This document shows, piece by piece, positions 50,064 to 59,281 of a DNA stretch of 64,000 nucleotides (position 1 is its first letter; each line of letters starts with the position of its first letter). Below the pieces are notes generated by a model. It saw only the letters and a list, made by a program, of their open reading frames with translations, was not told where the DNA came from and did not search any database. The stretch is from positions 434,001-498,000 of the forward strand of contig NZ_SOAP01000002.1 of assembly GCF_004364805.1 (NCBI RefSeq). The letters run 5' to 3'. The position numbers and the translations under genes were made by a program. The stretch comes from Pelagimonas phthalicica (GTDB lineage Bacteria; Pseudomonadota; Alphaproteobacteria; Rhodobacterales; Rhodobacteraceae).

Positions 50064-50849
50064 ATGTATTCTTTTGATGTAGAAAACCCGGAAACGGTCG
50101 CCGATGCCGTGGCGGCTCTGGGGCAGGATGAGGCGCAGGCGCTGGGTGGTGGTCAAACGCTGATCCCGACGCTCAAACAGCGACTGGCAGCGCCGTCGGT
50201 TCTGGTGAGCCTGAGCGGTATCGCAGAGATCAAGGGCGTGTCCGCTGATGGCGGGGCGGTTGTGATTGGTGGCGGCACCACGCATGGCACTGTCGCAAAC
50301 GAGGCCGGGGCCTATGGGGCGCTGGCGGCTTTGGCGGGCAATATCGGTGACCCTGCGGTGCGCAATCGCGGCACGATTGGCGGCTCTCTGGCAAATAACG
50401 ACCCATCTGCCTGCTATCCCGCGGCAGCATTGGGCTCGGGTGCGACCATCTCGACCAACACCCGTTCGATTGCAGCGGATGACTATTTCCAGGGCATGTT
50501 TGAAACGGCTTTGGATGAGGGCGAGATCATCACCTCGGTCAGCTTCCCGATCCCGGAGGCGGCGAATTACCAGAAGTTCGAACAGCCTGCATCGCGCTTT
50601 GCCTTGGTTGGCGTCTTTGTTGCCAAATATGCGGATGGTGTGCGGGTTGCTGTGACAGGTGCCTCCGAAGAGGGTGTGTTCCGTTGGAGCGAGGCTGAGG
50701 CAGCGCTGAGCAGCAATTTCAGTGCCGAGGCGTTGAACGGTTTGTCTGTCTCTGCTGATGGCATGATCAGCGATCTGCATGGCTCGGGTGCTTATCGTGC
50801 GCATTTGATTGGTGTCTTGACCAAACGCGCCGTTGCTGCGGCAAGCTAA
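50064..50849 (+). CDS. coxM: FAD-binding medium subunit (CoxM, form II type)
   Basis: The 261-residue flavoprotein of the xanthine oxidase family has ALGGGQTLIPTLKQR (the FAD pyrophosphate loop) and IGDPAVRNRGTIGGSLANNDP (the second FAD loop), and a CO_deh_flav_C-type C-terminus. It receives electrons from CoxS and passes them to quinone. It follows coxL after a 93-bp repeat-containing gap and has AAGGAGG before the start. A terminator follows, ending the operon. No coxD/E/F accessory genes are in the window. Confidence 0.94.
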   Translation: MYSFDVENPETVADAVAALGQDEAQALGGGQTLIPTLKQRLAAPSVLVSLSGIAEIKGVSADGGAVVIGGGTTHGTVANEAGAYGALAALAGNIGDPAVRNRGTIGGSLANNDPSACYPAAALGSGATISTNTRSIAADDYFQGMFETALDEGEIITSVSFPIPEAANYQKFEQPASRFALVGVFVAKYADGVRVAVTGASEEGVFRWSEAEAALSSNFSAEALNGLSVSADGMISDLHGSGAYRAHLIGVLTKRAVAAAS

Positions 50850-50869
50850 GTTAGCCACATGTAAAAGAG

Positions 50870-50901
50870 ACGCCCCGCAGTTTTTGCGGGGCGTTTTTTT
50901 T
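50870..50901 (+). terminator. Terminator of the cox operon
   Basis: A perfect 10-bp stem (acgccccgca / tgcggggcgt) with a five-base loop is followed by eight T. It is 20 bases past the coxM stop. Confidence 0.9.
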
Positions 50902-50927
50902 GTTATGCGCGTTGAAAGGCCTTGAAA

Positions 50928-50959
50928 CGAAAAACACCCACAGCGCTGGCTGCGGGTGT
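50928..50959 (-). terminator. Terminator of the PAS_5 gene
   Basis: Arms acacccacagc (50934-50944) and gctgcgggtgt (50949-50959) pair completely, with one G-U, only on the minus strand, where TTTT follows. It serves the gene ending at 51017. Confidence 0.75.
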
Positions 50960-51016
50960 CTTGGATGGCCTGTTGGTCGGCCTTGTCGTCTTCCTGTCAG
51001 TCTGGCCTTTCGTCGG

Positions 51017-51775
51017 TTAGTCGTCGTTCGAGACGACCAGACGCAAATGCCCGCGTTTGATGCTGGGCTTTTCAGATTTGTCGCGCACTGTCTTCGCGAT
51101 ATCGCGCGAGGCGGTCTGGTCAGACTTGGTGCTAAGCTTGCCACGAAACGGGGTGGCGGGCTCTTCAAAGGCGCGTGGCTTGGGCTCTGGCTCGGTCACC
51201 TTGACCGGGCGCCGATCTTTGATGCCCGACGGTACGGCCTGCTTTACCTCGATATTGGTGATGGTAAAGCGGCGCGGGGTGCGGCCGATCTTGCCATTGC
51301 TGACAAAGACACCCAAAGCGCGGCTCAGATCACCAAAATCGGAACGCAGCGGCAAAAGCAGCATGTGACCTTCGAGATCAGGCTTGCCAAAACCACCCTC
51401 GGCCTTGAGCTCGATCTTGATAATTGACGGTTCGCCAAAGAGTTTCGACACGGCCTCGCCAAAACGATCCCGATCTGAGGGCGCGATCAGGCTGGACAGG
51501 GGCATGCCTGCGATCTGCATACCCATCAGGTCAGAAAGATGTGACCCAGCAACCCGGATCTTGGCCATAGACGGGGCGATACGCTCCATCAAGAAGGCAT
51601 ATTCCAGCGCATTTTCCATGCCGCGCGGGTCAATCTGGCTTCGTAAGGGCACCTGATTTTCCTGGCACAAGCCATGCCAATAGGCCTCTACACTGCGCAG
51701 AGGTGCCAATATCCGATTTTTATTACGTTCAGACATCTGCACGACATCCCGACCGTTTCCACCATTGCCCAACAT
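51017..51775 (-). CDS. PAS_5 domain protein
   Basis: The 252-residue protein has a PAS_5 (PF07310-type) domain over residues about 20-160, recognisable from RSVEAYWHGLCQENQVPLRS, ERIAPSMAKIRVAGSHLSDL and MGMQIAGMPLSSLI, then LLLPLRSDFGD. The last 80 residues are basic and low in complexity. No kinase, cyclase or DNA-binding domain is attached. Proteins of this type are abundant in Alphaproteobacteria and are of unknown function, possibly sensing or polar localisation. The start at 51775 has TTAGGAGCG upstream; the longer frame to 51955 crosses the divergent promoter. It is divergent from yicC. Confidence 0.85.
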   Translation of the reverse strand: MLGNGGNGRDVVQMSERNKNRILAPLRSVEAYWHGLCQENQVPLRSQIDPRGMENALEYAFLMERIAPSMAKIRVAGSHLSDLMGMQIAGMPLSSLIAPSDRDRFGEAVSKLFGEPSIIKIELKAEGGFGKPDLEGHMLLLPLRSDFGDLSRALGVFVSNGKIGRTPRRFTITNIEVKQAVPSGIKDRRPVKVTEPEPKPRAFEEPATPFRGKLSTKSDQTASRDIAKTVRDKSEKPSIKRGHLRLVVSNDD

Positions 51776-51976
51776 GTTTCCGCTCCTAAGTCTGGCGCGG
51801 CGTTGGAGGGCCCCCGTCCACCAAGCCTGCGTAATCTTCGTTACTGAATTATTACTAGCAGAGCTTTGTCTTAAAATCGCCCCAATTGTAGATGCAAGGT
51901 TAACACAACCTTCAGAGACTTGCCATGAAGGCGAGGAGCCGATAGGCCATTTCAAACACAGATGGAAGGCTCCAGC

Positions 51977-52867
51977 ATGCGACAGTCAATGACGGGATTT
52001 GCCAGCAAACAGGGCTCGGGACATGGGTTTGACTGGGGTCTTGAGATGCGCGGCGTCAATGGCAAAGGGCTGGATTTGCGCCTGCGTTTACCCGACTGGA
52101 TTGACGGGTTGGAACAAGAGGTTCGCAAACGCATTACGGCCAAGCTAAGTCGTGGAAATATACAGGTTTCTTTGCGTCTGACCGCCGGTGGAGAAGAGGG
52201 TGGTTTGCGTCTGGATCAGACCCAGATGCAGGCGGTTCTGACCGCCATGTCCGAGATCGAGACCGAGGCGATGAATCAAGGCCTGTCATTGGCCCCCTCA
52301 ACTTCAGCTGAAATCGTCGCTTTGCGGGGTGTTTTGACCAGTGATGCGGGCGAAATTGACCAAAATGCGTTGCGTGCCACAATTCTGTCAGATTTCGACG
52401 CGGCCCTGTCCGATTTCATCGAAATGCGGGTGTCGGAGGGTGGCAAATTGGGCGAAATCTTGACGCGCCAATTGGCTGAGATCGAGTCTTTGGTTACAGA
52501 ATCCGAGGATTTGGCCAATCAGCGGGCCCCTCAACAGGCCGAAAGGTTAAGAACCCAACTGGCCCGCGTGCTGGAAAACGCCGAGGGCGTCGATGAAACC
52601 CGTCTTGCGCAGGAATTGGCGGTTTTGGCGGTCAAGGCAGACGTTACCGAAGAGATTGACCGCTTGCGCGCCCATATCTCGGCGGCGCGCGAATTGCTTG
52701 AGACCAAGGGCAGCATTGGCCGCAAGTTCGACTTTCTCATGCAGGAGTTCAATCGCGAGGCCAACACGCTGTGTTCGAAATCCGGTGATGCGGAATTGAC
52801 GCGGGTCGGGCTGTCGCTCAAAACCCTGATCGATCAAATGCGCGAACAGGTTCAGAATGTGGAGTAA
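51977..52867 (+). CDS. yicC: YicC family endoribonuclease
   Basis: The 296-residue protein starts with the conserved MRQSMTGFAS and has RGVNGKGLDLRLRLP in the N-terminal YicC domain. The DUF1732 C-terminus is also present (AVKADVTEEIDRLRAHI, GRKFDFLMQEFNREANTLCSKS). E. coli YicC is an endoribonuclease with a role in small-RNA decay. The order yicC-gmk, three bases apart, is conserved in many proteobacteria. The start was chosen by the family N-terminus, five codons inside the longest reading. Confidence 0.95.
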   Translation: MRQSMTGFASKQGSGHGFDWGLEMRGVNGKGLDLRLRLPDWIDGLEQEVRKRITAKLSRGNIQVSLRLTAGGEEGGLRLDQTQMQAVLTAMSEIETEAMNQGLSLAPSTSAEIVALRGVLTSDAGEIDQNALRATILSDFDAALSDFIEMRVSEGGKLGEILTRQLAEIESLVTESEDLANQRAPQQAERLRTQLARVLENAEGVDETRLAQELAVLAVKADVTEEIDRLRAHISAARELLETKGSIGRKFDFLMQEFNREANTLCSKSGDAELTRVGLSLKTLIDQMREQVQNVE

Positions 52868-52870
52868 GAC

Positions 52871-53524
52871 ATGAGCAGCCAAACCCCCGACCGTCGGGGT
52901 CTTCTTATTATCCTGTCCAGCCCATCGGGGGCGGGCAAATCCACCCTGTCGCGCCGTTTGCTGGAATGGGATCCCTCGTTGAGCTTTTCGGTATCCGCCA
53001 CCACGCGCTCTGCGCGTCCGGGTGAGGTGGATGGAGAGCATTATCATTTCCTCAGCGAAGAGACGTTCAAACGACAAGTGGCCGAGGATGGCATGTTGGA
53101 ACATGCCCACGTGTTCGGCAATTTCTACGGCTCACCCAAGGCACCGGTTCAATCGGCAATCAATCAGGGGCGCGATGTGCTCTTTGACATCGACTGGCAG
53201 GGCGCGCAGCAGATTGTGAATTCCTCGCTTGGGCAACACACTTTGTCGGTTTTCATCCTGCCGCCCTCCATCGCCGAGTTGCGGCGTCGTCTGATCGGGC
53301 GGGGGCAGGACAGCGACGATGTCATTTCAAAGCGTATGCAAAAAAGCTGGGATGAGATCAGCCATTGGGGCAGCTATGATTACGTGCTGGTCAATGATGA
53401 TTTGGACCGGACTTTTGCCGATTTGCAAACCATCGTGACCGCCACGCGCCTGCGCCGCCTTCAACAGCCCAGCCTGGTGGAACATGTGCGCGCGCTGCAA
53501 ACTGAATTCGAGGATCTGTCATGA
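52871..53524 (+). CDS. gmk: Guanylate kinase
   Basis: This enzyme phosphorylates GMP to GDP with ATP. The 217 residues include the P-loop SPSGAGKS (17-24), [19 protein letters not shown] for GMP binding, [14 protein letters not shown] and the lid [20 protein letters not shown]. It lies between yicC (three-base gap) and the carbonic anhydrase-like gene (four-base overlap). Length is standard. Confidence 0.97.
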   Translation: MSSQTPDRRGLLIILSSPSGAGKSTLSRRLLEWDPSLSFSVSATTRSARPGEVDGEHYHFLSEETFKRQVAEDGMLEHAHVFGNFYGSPKAPVQSAINQGRDVLFDIDWQGAQQIVNSSLGQHTLSVFILPPSIAELRRRLIGRGQDSDDVISKRMQKSWDEISHWGSYDYVLVNDDLDRTFADLQTIVTATRLRRLQQPSLVEHVRALQTEFEDLS

Positions 53525-54042
53525 CGCTTTACTCTCTTGCGGGCGTGTCGCCCGAGATTGCCGAAACGGCCTGGGTTGCCCCGGATGCCAATGTCATCGG
53601 GCGCGTTGTGCTTGAGGACAAAGCCAGCGTCTGGTTCGGCTGCACCCTGCGCGGCGATAATGAGGAAATGCGCGTCGGGGCAGGCAGCAACATTCAAGAG
53701 AATGTCGTCTGTCACACCGATCTTGGCTTTCCTCTGACCATTGGCGCGGGCTGCACCATTGGTCACAAGGTCATGTTGCATGGCTGCACGATTGGCGAAA
53801 ACACTCTGATCGGCATGGGGGCCACCATTTTGAACGGGGCCAAGATTGGCAAGAACTGCCTGATCGGCGCCGGGGCCTTGGTGACCGAGGGAAAGGAAAT
53901 TCCCGATGGAAGCCTTGTCATGGGGATGCCCGGAAAGGTGGTGCGTCAATTGGACGAGGCCGCCATTGAGAAAAACAAGTGGTCGGCCCTGCATTACCAG
54001 CAAAACGCAGCCCTGTTCGCCAAAGAGCTCAAGGCTCTTTGA
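53521..54042 (+). CDS. Gamma carbonic anhydrase family protein
   Basis: The 173-residue protein is a left-handed beta-helix made of hexapeptide repeats ([19 protein letters not shown]). Zinc-ligand histidines are at 65, 82 and 87, as in Cam-type gamma carbonic anhydrases and YrdA. It may hydrate CO2, but many family members show no detectable activity. It overlaps gmk by four bases, so it is in the yicC-gmk transcript. The length and C-terminal helix ([20 protein letters not shown]) are typical. Confidence 0.92.
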   Translation: MTLYSLAGVSPEIAETAWVAPDANVIGRVVLEDKASVWFGCTLRGDNEEMRVGAGSNIQENVVCHTDLGFPLTIGAGCTIGHKVMLHGCTIGENTLIGMGATILNGAKIGKNCLIGAGALVTEGKEIPDGSLVMGMPGKVVRQLDEAAIEKNKWSALHYQQNAALFAKELKAL

Positions 54043-54160
54043 TCTATCGCGTGTTCGGTTCGATCATTTTCGTTTGAATTGAACATGTCCTGAGCGCCAG
54101 ACATCAGTCTGTTACATTTTGGATTTAAGGCCGTTTGCGGCCCAAAGAGAAGGTCACGGT

Positions 54161-55342
54161 ATGAAACCCACCCTGCAACGTCCCGTCGTATTCAAAGACA
54201 GCCTGTCTGCCCCAGTTGTTTCGCCGATCATGCCGTCGGTTGTTTATGCGTCCAAAACGCCTGACGAGCTGGATTCGCAATATGCCGGCGAGGCGCATGG
54301 CTACACCTATGCACGCGAAGGGCACCCCAACGCCGATATTCTTGCCCAGCGTATTGCCATGATGGAGGGCATGCAGGGCGGTATTATCACCGGGTCTGGT
54401 ATGGCGGCGGTTAGCGCGGCCTTGATGGGGCTCTGTGAAAACGGAGATCACGTTGTTGGCGGCAACCAGCTTTATGGTCGATCCTTGCGGCTGATGTCCG
54501 AAGATCTGCCGCGTTACGGCATCGAGACCTCATTGGCCGATACAACCAATGCCCAGGCCGTGGCAGAGGCGATCAAACCGAATACCAAACTGGTCCTGGT
54601 CGAGATCGTGTCGAACCCAACCATCCGCATTGCCGATCTCGATGGGATCGCCGAGGTTTGCAAAGAAAAGGGTGTTCTACTGGTGGTGGATAACACCTTT
54701 ACCACGCCGGCGGCGCTAAAGCCTGTCGAACATGGTGCCGATATCGTTTTGCATTCGGTGACCAAGCTGTTGGCCGGGCATGCGGATGTGACCCTGGGCT
54801 GGGTCTGTGCCAAAGACCCGGCTTTGATGGAGCGTATGACCATCTATGCTGTGACCCATGGATTGACCGCCAGCCCGTTTGAATGCTGGCTGGCCGAGCG
54901 CGGCTTGGCGACCTTTGACTTGCGGTATCAGCGCGCGCAGCAAACGGCGCAGCGCCTGGCGGATGCCTTTGCGGAGATGCCCAATGTCAAACGGGTGGTC
55001 TATCCGACGCGGCAGGACCATCCCGAAGCGGCCCGGGCGCAAAGCCTGTTGCAAGGGCGCGGGGCGAATATGGTCAGCTTTGAGATCGAGGGCGGGCGGG
55101 CGCAGGCCAATGCCTTTACCGAGGCGGCAAGCGAATTGGCCTTTGCTCCGACGCTTGGCGATGTTGGCACCACTATTTCACATCCCAATTCCTCCTCGCA
55201 CCGCAATGTACCCGAGGCAGATCGCCTAGCCAATGGCATCTCCGAAGGGTTCTTTCGCGTCTCCGTCGGCCTCGAAGATCCGGATGCGATGATCGCCGCC
55301 TTCACCAAGGGCCTCAAGGCCGCCCAAGAGGTTTCGGAGTAA
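54161..55342 (+). CDS. Cys/Met metabolism PLP-dependent enzyme (cystathionine gamma-synthase/lyase type)
   Basis: The 393-residue enzyme binds pyridoxal phosphate through Lys202 (LHSVTKLLAGHADVTLG), with Asp177 (VVDNTFTTP) holding the pyridine nitrogen and GSGMAAVSAAL as the phosphate loop. YTYAREGHPN is the family N-terminal landmark. The family includes cystathionine gamma-synthase, gamma-lyase, methionine gamma-lyase and O-acetylhomoserine sulfhydrylase, which sequence reading alone cannot separate. The start at 54161 excludes 14 upstream residues that are not conserved. It lies four bases before phoR, so phoR may be partly read from this promoter. Confidence 0.9.
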   Translation: MKPTLQRPVVFKDSLSAPVVSPIMPSVVYASKTPDELDSQYAGEAHGYTYAREGHPNADILAQRIAMMEGMQGGIITGSGMAAVSAALMGLCENGDHVVGGNQLYGRSLRLMSEDLPRYGIETSLADTTNAQAVAEAIKPNTKLVLVEIVSNPTIRIADLDGIAEVCKEKGVLLVVDNTFTTPAALKPVEHGADIVLHSVTKLLAGHADVTLGWVCAKDPALMERMTIYAVTHGLTASPFECWLAERGLATFDLRYQRAQQTAQRLADAFAEMPNVKRVVYPTRQDHPEAARAQSLLQGRGANMVSFEIEGGRAQANAFTEAASELAFAPTLGDVGTTISHPNSSSHRNVPEADRLANGISEGFFRVSVGLEDPDAMIAAFTKGLKAAQEVSE

Positions 55343-55346
55343 GCCC

Positions 55347-56384
55347 ATGCAATGTTCCGCCGCGCAATTCGTCAATGCCATTCCCTGGCCAGCTCTGCTG
55401 ATCCGGCGCAATGAGCGGATTGAGGCGGCGAATGAACCCGCGCTGACATTGCTTGGCGCGGGGATTGAGGGGCGGCATTTTATCACCGCCTTGCGGCAGC
55501 CCATGCTGATCGAAGCCATCGAAGGGTCCTTGCATGATGCAAAGCCGCGTCGCAGCGAATATCTGACAAATGATGGCCAGCAGGACACGACCTACAAGGT
55601 CTCGGTCCGCGCGATTGAGAACAGTGGCGAGCATGTTGTTCTGGTCTGCTTTGAAGATGTCACGGCCTTTGAACAGGCCGGGCAGATGCGGCGGGACTTT
55701 GTGGCCAATGTCAGCCACGAGTTGCGCACGCCGCTGACAGCCTTGATCGGTTTCATCGAAACCCTGAAAGGACCCGCGCGCAATGATGACGCCGCGCGGT
55801 TGCGGTTTCTCGATATCATGGAAGATGAATCCAAGCGGATGAACCGCTTGGTCGGCGATCTTTTGTCCCTGTCCCGGGTGGAATCGCAGGAACGTGTGCG
55901 GCCCACGGAAATCATGTCACCCAATGACATTATCCGAACAACCGCGCATAGCTTGACCCCGCTGGCCGAAGAGGCAGGCGTGACAATCGAAACCGATTTG
56001 CCCGACAACGAAGTCTCGATGGTTGGGGATCGGGATCAGGTGCGTCAGGTCATGACCAATCTCACCGAAAATGGGATCAAGTATTCCGGCAGCGGATCAA
56101 CGGTCACGCTGTCCTTGACCGGACCAAGCTATGAGCCGCGCCTGCGTGCGCAGGCCATTCGTTTGGTCGTGTGCGACACGGGGCAGGGGATCGAACCACA
56201 CCACATCCCGCGCCTGACGGAACGCTTTTACCGGGTAGATAGCCACCGCTCGCGTGAGATGGGGGGCACGGGGCTGGGCCTTGCGATTGTCAAACATATC
56301 GTCAATCGCCATCGCGGGCGTTTGGAAGTCGACAGTGAAAAGGGCAAGGGCACCTGTTTCACGGTCATTCTGCCGGTGACCTAG
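55347..56384 (+). CDS. phoR: Phosphate regulon sensor kinase PhoR without membrane helices
   Basis: The 345-residue kinase has an N-terminal PAS domain (residues 1-110, NAIPWPALLIRRNERIEAAN), then the HisKA site His124 (RRDFVANVSHELRTPLTALI). The N box (MTNLTENGIKYS), G1 (VCDTGQGIEPHHIPRL) and G2 (GGTGLGLAIVKHIVNRHRG) follow. HHIPRLTERFYRVD is characteristic of PhoR. Classical PhoR has membrane helices; this one has none, so it probably reaches the Pst complex through PhoU and the membrane-bound transporter. It heads the pst-pho block, with phoB at the far end. Confidence 0.9.
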   Translation: MQCSAAQFVNAIPWPALLIRRNERIEAANEPALTLLGAGIEGRHFITALRQPMLIEAIEGSLHDAKPRRSEYLTNDGQQDTTYKVSVRAIENSGEHVVLVCFEDVTAFEQAGQMRRDFVANVSHELRTPLTALIGFIETLKGPARNDDAARLRFLDIMEDESKRMNRLVGDLLSLSRVESQERVRPTEIMSPNDIIRTTAHSLTPLAEEAGVTIETDLPDNEVSMVGDRDQVRQVMTNLTENGIKYSGSGSTVTLSLTGPSYEPRLRAQAIRLVVCDTGQGIEPHHIPRLTERFYRVDSHRSREMGGTGLGLAIVKHIVNRHRGRLEVDSEKGKGTCFTVILPVT

Positions 56385-56557
56385 GGGCCGTTTCTTCCCG
56401 TCTGATTCCTTTGTGACGGAAATCTGTTACATTTGTCAGGGCAGAGGGGCACCAGTGCGCCCTTCGGCATGTAATTTGCGCTGATTTTTGGAATTGGTCG
56501 CTTTATTTTATGGTGCAATTTCAATGCAATAGCTCAATGCCCGCCATCGCTGTCTAG

Positions 56558-56588
56558 CTGTTTCATAAAACTGTTACATAGCTGTCAC
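56558..56588 (+). promoter_or_regulatory. Pho box upstream of pstS
   Basis: CTGTTAC and CTGTCAC at 56571 and 56582 form 11-bp direct repeats like the PhoB site CTGTCAT-n4-CTGTCAT. A further CTGTTTCAT at 56558 is out of phase by two bases. The site is about 85 bp before pstS, as expected for PhoB activation under phosphate limitation. Confidence 0.65.
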
Positions 56589-56670
56589 AAAAGCATTGCG
56601 TGACGTTAATATTTCCGGCCCCGGAGATCATCACAGGGATGATCCAATCCGTAACTTTCAGGAGTTCACC

Positions 56671-57711
56671 ATGACCGTGAAACTGACCGCCTCCGTGCTG
56701 GCAATCGCCGCCGTTTCTGCTTCCGCCGCTTTTGCCCGTGACAACGTGCAGGTTGCCGGTTCCTCGACCGTTCTGCCTTATGCTTCCATCGTTGCCGAAG
56801 CGTTTGGCGAAAACTTTGACTTCCCGACACCTGTTGTTGAATCCGGTGGTTCCTCTGCAGGCCTGAAGCGTTTCTGCGAAGGTGTTGGCGAAAACACCAT
56901 CGACGTTGCAAACGCATCGCGCAAAATCAAAGACAAAGAAATCAAAGCCTGTGCCGAAGCTGGTGTCACCGACATCATCGAAGTTCGCATCGGTTATGAC
57001 GGCATCGTATTTGCCTCGCAAATCGACGGCCCAGCCTACACCGCCTTCCAGCCTGTCGACATCTTCAACGCACTGGCAGCCAAAGTTGTTGTTGACGGCG
57101 CACTGGTTGAGAACACCAACAAGCAGTGGGCAGATTTCAACGCTGACCTGCCAGCGGCTGACATCGCAGCCTTCATCCCAGGCACCAAGCACGGCACCCG
57201 TGAAGTGTTCGAAGAAAAAGTTATGGTTGCGGGCTGTAAAGCTGCAGGCGCATTTGACCTGTACATGGCGGCAAACGGTGGCGACAAGAAAGCCGCTGGC
57301 AAAGCCTGCTACGAAGTGCGCACCGATGGCGTTTCCGTTGACATCGACGGCGACTACACCGAGACCCTGGCACGCGTTGACGCGAACCCGAATGGCATCG
57401 GTGTATTCGGCCTGGCGTTCTACGAAAACAACACCGACAAGCTGAAAGTTGCGACCATGGGTGGCGTTGCGCCTTCCACCGAATCCATCGCGACCGGTGA
57501 ATACCCTGTATCCCGCCCGCTGTTCTTCTATGTGAAGAAAGCCCACATCGGCGTGATCCCAGGTCTGCAGGAATATGCTGACTTCTTCATCTCCGACGAG
57601 ATCGCCGGTGGTGACGGCCCTCTGGCCGAGTACGGTCTGGTTTCCGACCCTGAGCTGGAAGCAACTCAGGCCGCGGTTGCCGCAGGCACCACAATGGCAG
57701 AAGGCATGTAA
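56671..57711 (+). CDS. pstS: Phosphate-binding periplasmic protein PstS
   Basis: The 346-residue protein has a signal peptide (ending SAAFA) and the PstS start VQVAGSSTVLPYASIVAEAF, followed by SGGSSAGLKRFCEG, which holds phosphate through backbone and Ser groups. Two Cys-containing loops and GTKHGTREVFEEKV follow. It captures phosphate for the PstCAB importer. CAGGAG precedes the start by eight bases. It is the first gene after the Pho box. Confidence 0.95.
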   Translation: MTVKLTASVLAIAAVSASAAFARDNVQVAGSSTVLPYASIVAEAFGENFDFPTPVVESGGSSAGLKRFCEGVGENTIDVANASRKIKDKEIKACAEAGVTDIIEVRIGYDGIVFASQIDGPAYTAFQPVDIFNALAAKVVVDGALVENTNKQWADFNADLPAADIAAFIPGTKHGTREVFEEKVMVAGCKAAGAFDLYMAANGGDKKAAGKACYEVRTDGVSVDIDGDYTETLARVDANPNGIGVFGLAFYENNTDKLKVATMGGVAPSTESIATGEYPVSRPLFFYVKKAHIGVIPGLQEYADFFISDEIAGGDGPLAEYGLVSDPELEATQAAVAAGTTMAEGM

Positions 57712-57793
57712 GCCATTCTTCCTAGGGGCGGTATATTTCGCCGCCCCTTACCCCTTTTAGGACCTTTTCCAAATACAACCCGCGGGGGGCTTG

Positions 57794-59281
57794 ATGCCTG
57801 TTTTCTGGCTCATTTTGATCGTGCTGGGGTTAGCGGCGGTCGGCTATATCATTGGCCGCCAACGTGCCTTGGCTAGTGCGGGGGGCGACAGTCGCCATCT
57901 GCACTCACTACCATCTTATTATGGCTCGAACGTTTCCATCAAAGTGATGGTTCCGGCGTTCTTCCTGATGATCGTCTGGCTGCTTGCGCAGCCCTTTGTC
58001 ATCGAAGGGCGCGTTTCGGGCATGATCCCCGAAAGCGAGATCCGCGAAGGCTCTAGCGCGAGTCTGCTGATGGCCGAAGTGCGCCGCGCCTCCGAAGGGT
58101 TGGAAAACGCCGTAGCCGGCGGTTTCATGACCGATGAAGAGGCGCGCAATGCGCGCGCTGATTTGTCCGATGTGACCCAGCGGCTCAAGGATGCGGGGCA
58201 GGTTGTGACGAACACGATCACACAGCCAATCCTGAAAGCCGCGCAAGCGCACCGCGCCATGGTCAAGTCCAGCAACCTCTATATGTCCATCGCGGTGATT
58301 GCGATTGCTGTGGCCGGGGTGTTCTGGGGCTTGGCCGGGGCCAAGGCTGACTTTCGCGCCCGCAACGTTGTTGAACGGTCGATCCGCTGGTTGCTGGTTG
58401 CAGCTGCCTCCATTGCGATCCTGACCACGATTGGCATCGTATTGTCGCTGATCTTTAACACGGTCGAGTTTTTCCGCCTCTATCCTGCGTCTCAGTTCTT
58501 TTTCAATCCGACCTGGTTGCCGTCCTTTGGCGGTGGCATCGACGCGGATGGCAACCCGCTCTCCAAGCTGGGCATCATCCCACTGCTTTGGGGCACGCTC
58601 TATATCTCTCTGATTGCCTTGGCAGTTGCCGTGCCAATCGGGCTCTTCGCCGCGATCTTTTTGTCGGAATATGCCGGGCCCAAGACACGCGCCATTGCCA
58701 AGCCGATGCTTGAGGTTCTGGCCGGTATCCCGACCATTGTTTACGGTCTCTTCGCGCTCCTGACAGTTGGTCCGCTGCTGATCGGTGTCTTTGGCGATGA
58801 CGGGCTGGGCTGGATGCAAGCCGGGACCGCCGTGATGACCGCCGGTCTGGTTATGGGCATCATGCTGATCCCATTTGTCAGCTCGCTGTCAGATGACATT
58901 ATCAACGCCGTGCCGCAGGCCATGCGTGATGGCTCTTACGGGTTGGGGGCCACCAAATCCGAGACCATCAAACAGGTTGTTCTACCCGCGGCCTTGCCCG
59001 GCATCGTCGGTGCAATCCTTCTGGCGGCCTCGCGCGCCATTGGGGAAACCATGATCGTGGTTCTTGGGGCAGGGGCCGCGGCCCGTCTGAGCCTGAACCC
59101 GTTCGAGGCCATGACCACTGTGACCGCCAAGATCGTGTCTCAGCTGACCGGTGATGCGGACTTTGCCTCGCCCGAGGCGCTGGTTGCCTTTGCCCTGGGC
59201 ATGACCCTCTTCATCATTACGCTGGGGTTGAATGTCTTCGCCCTCTACATCGTGCGCAAATATCGGGAGCAGTACGACTAA
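57794..59281 (+). CDS. pstC: Phosphate ABC transporter permease PstC
   Basis: The 495-residue permease is well above the 319 residues of E. coli PstC. Residues 1-200 form an added region with about three helices (FWLILIVLGLAAVGYIIG, VMVPAFFLMIVWLLAQPF, NLYMSIAVIAIAVAGVFWGLAG) and a soluble segment between the second and third. The usual core follows from about residue 210, with LEVLAGIPTIVYGLFALLTVGP and the EAA-type loop GATKSETIKQVVLPAALPGI. It shares its last base with the pstA start (TAATG). The long form is common in this bacterial group. Confidence 0.93.
   Translation: MPVFWLILIVLGLAAVGYIIGRQRALASAGGDSRHLHSLPSYYGSNVSIKVMVPAFFLMIVWLLAQPFVIEGRVSGMIPESEIREGSSASLLMAEVRRASEGLENAVAGGFMTDEEARNARADLSDVTQRLKDAGQVVTNTITQPILKAAQAHRAMVKSSNLYMSIAVIAIAVAGVFWGLAGAKADFRARNVVERSIRWLLVAAASIAILTTIGIVLSLIFNTVEFFRLYPASQFFFNPTWLPSFGGGIDADGNPLSKLGIIPLLWGTLYISLIALAVAVPIGLFAAIFLSEYAGPKTRAIAKPMLEVLAGIPTIVYGLFALLTVGPLLIGVFGDDGLGWMQAGTAVMTAGLVMGIMLIPFVSSLSDDIINAVPQAMRDGSYGLGATKSETIKQVVLPAALPGIVGAILLAASRAIGETMIVVLGAGAAARLSLNPFEAMTTVTAKIVSQLTGDADFASPEALVAFALGMTLFIITLGLNVFALYIVRKYREQYD

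Noticed and set aside
49083-50858. 591-codon minus-strand frame opposite coxL/coxM
   Set aside because: The opposite strand carries clear catalytic and FAD motifs; the shadow frame is Arg/His-rich and spans two genes and their gap.
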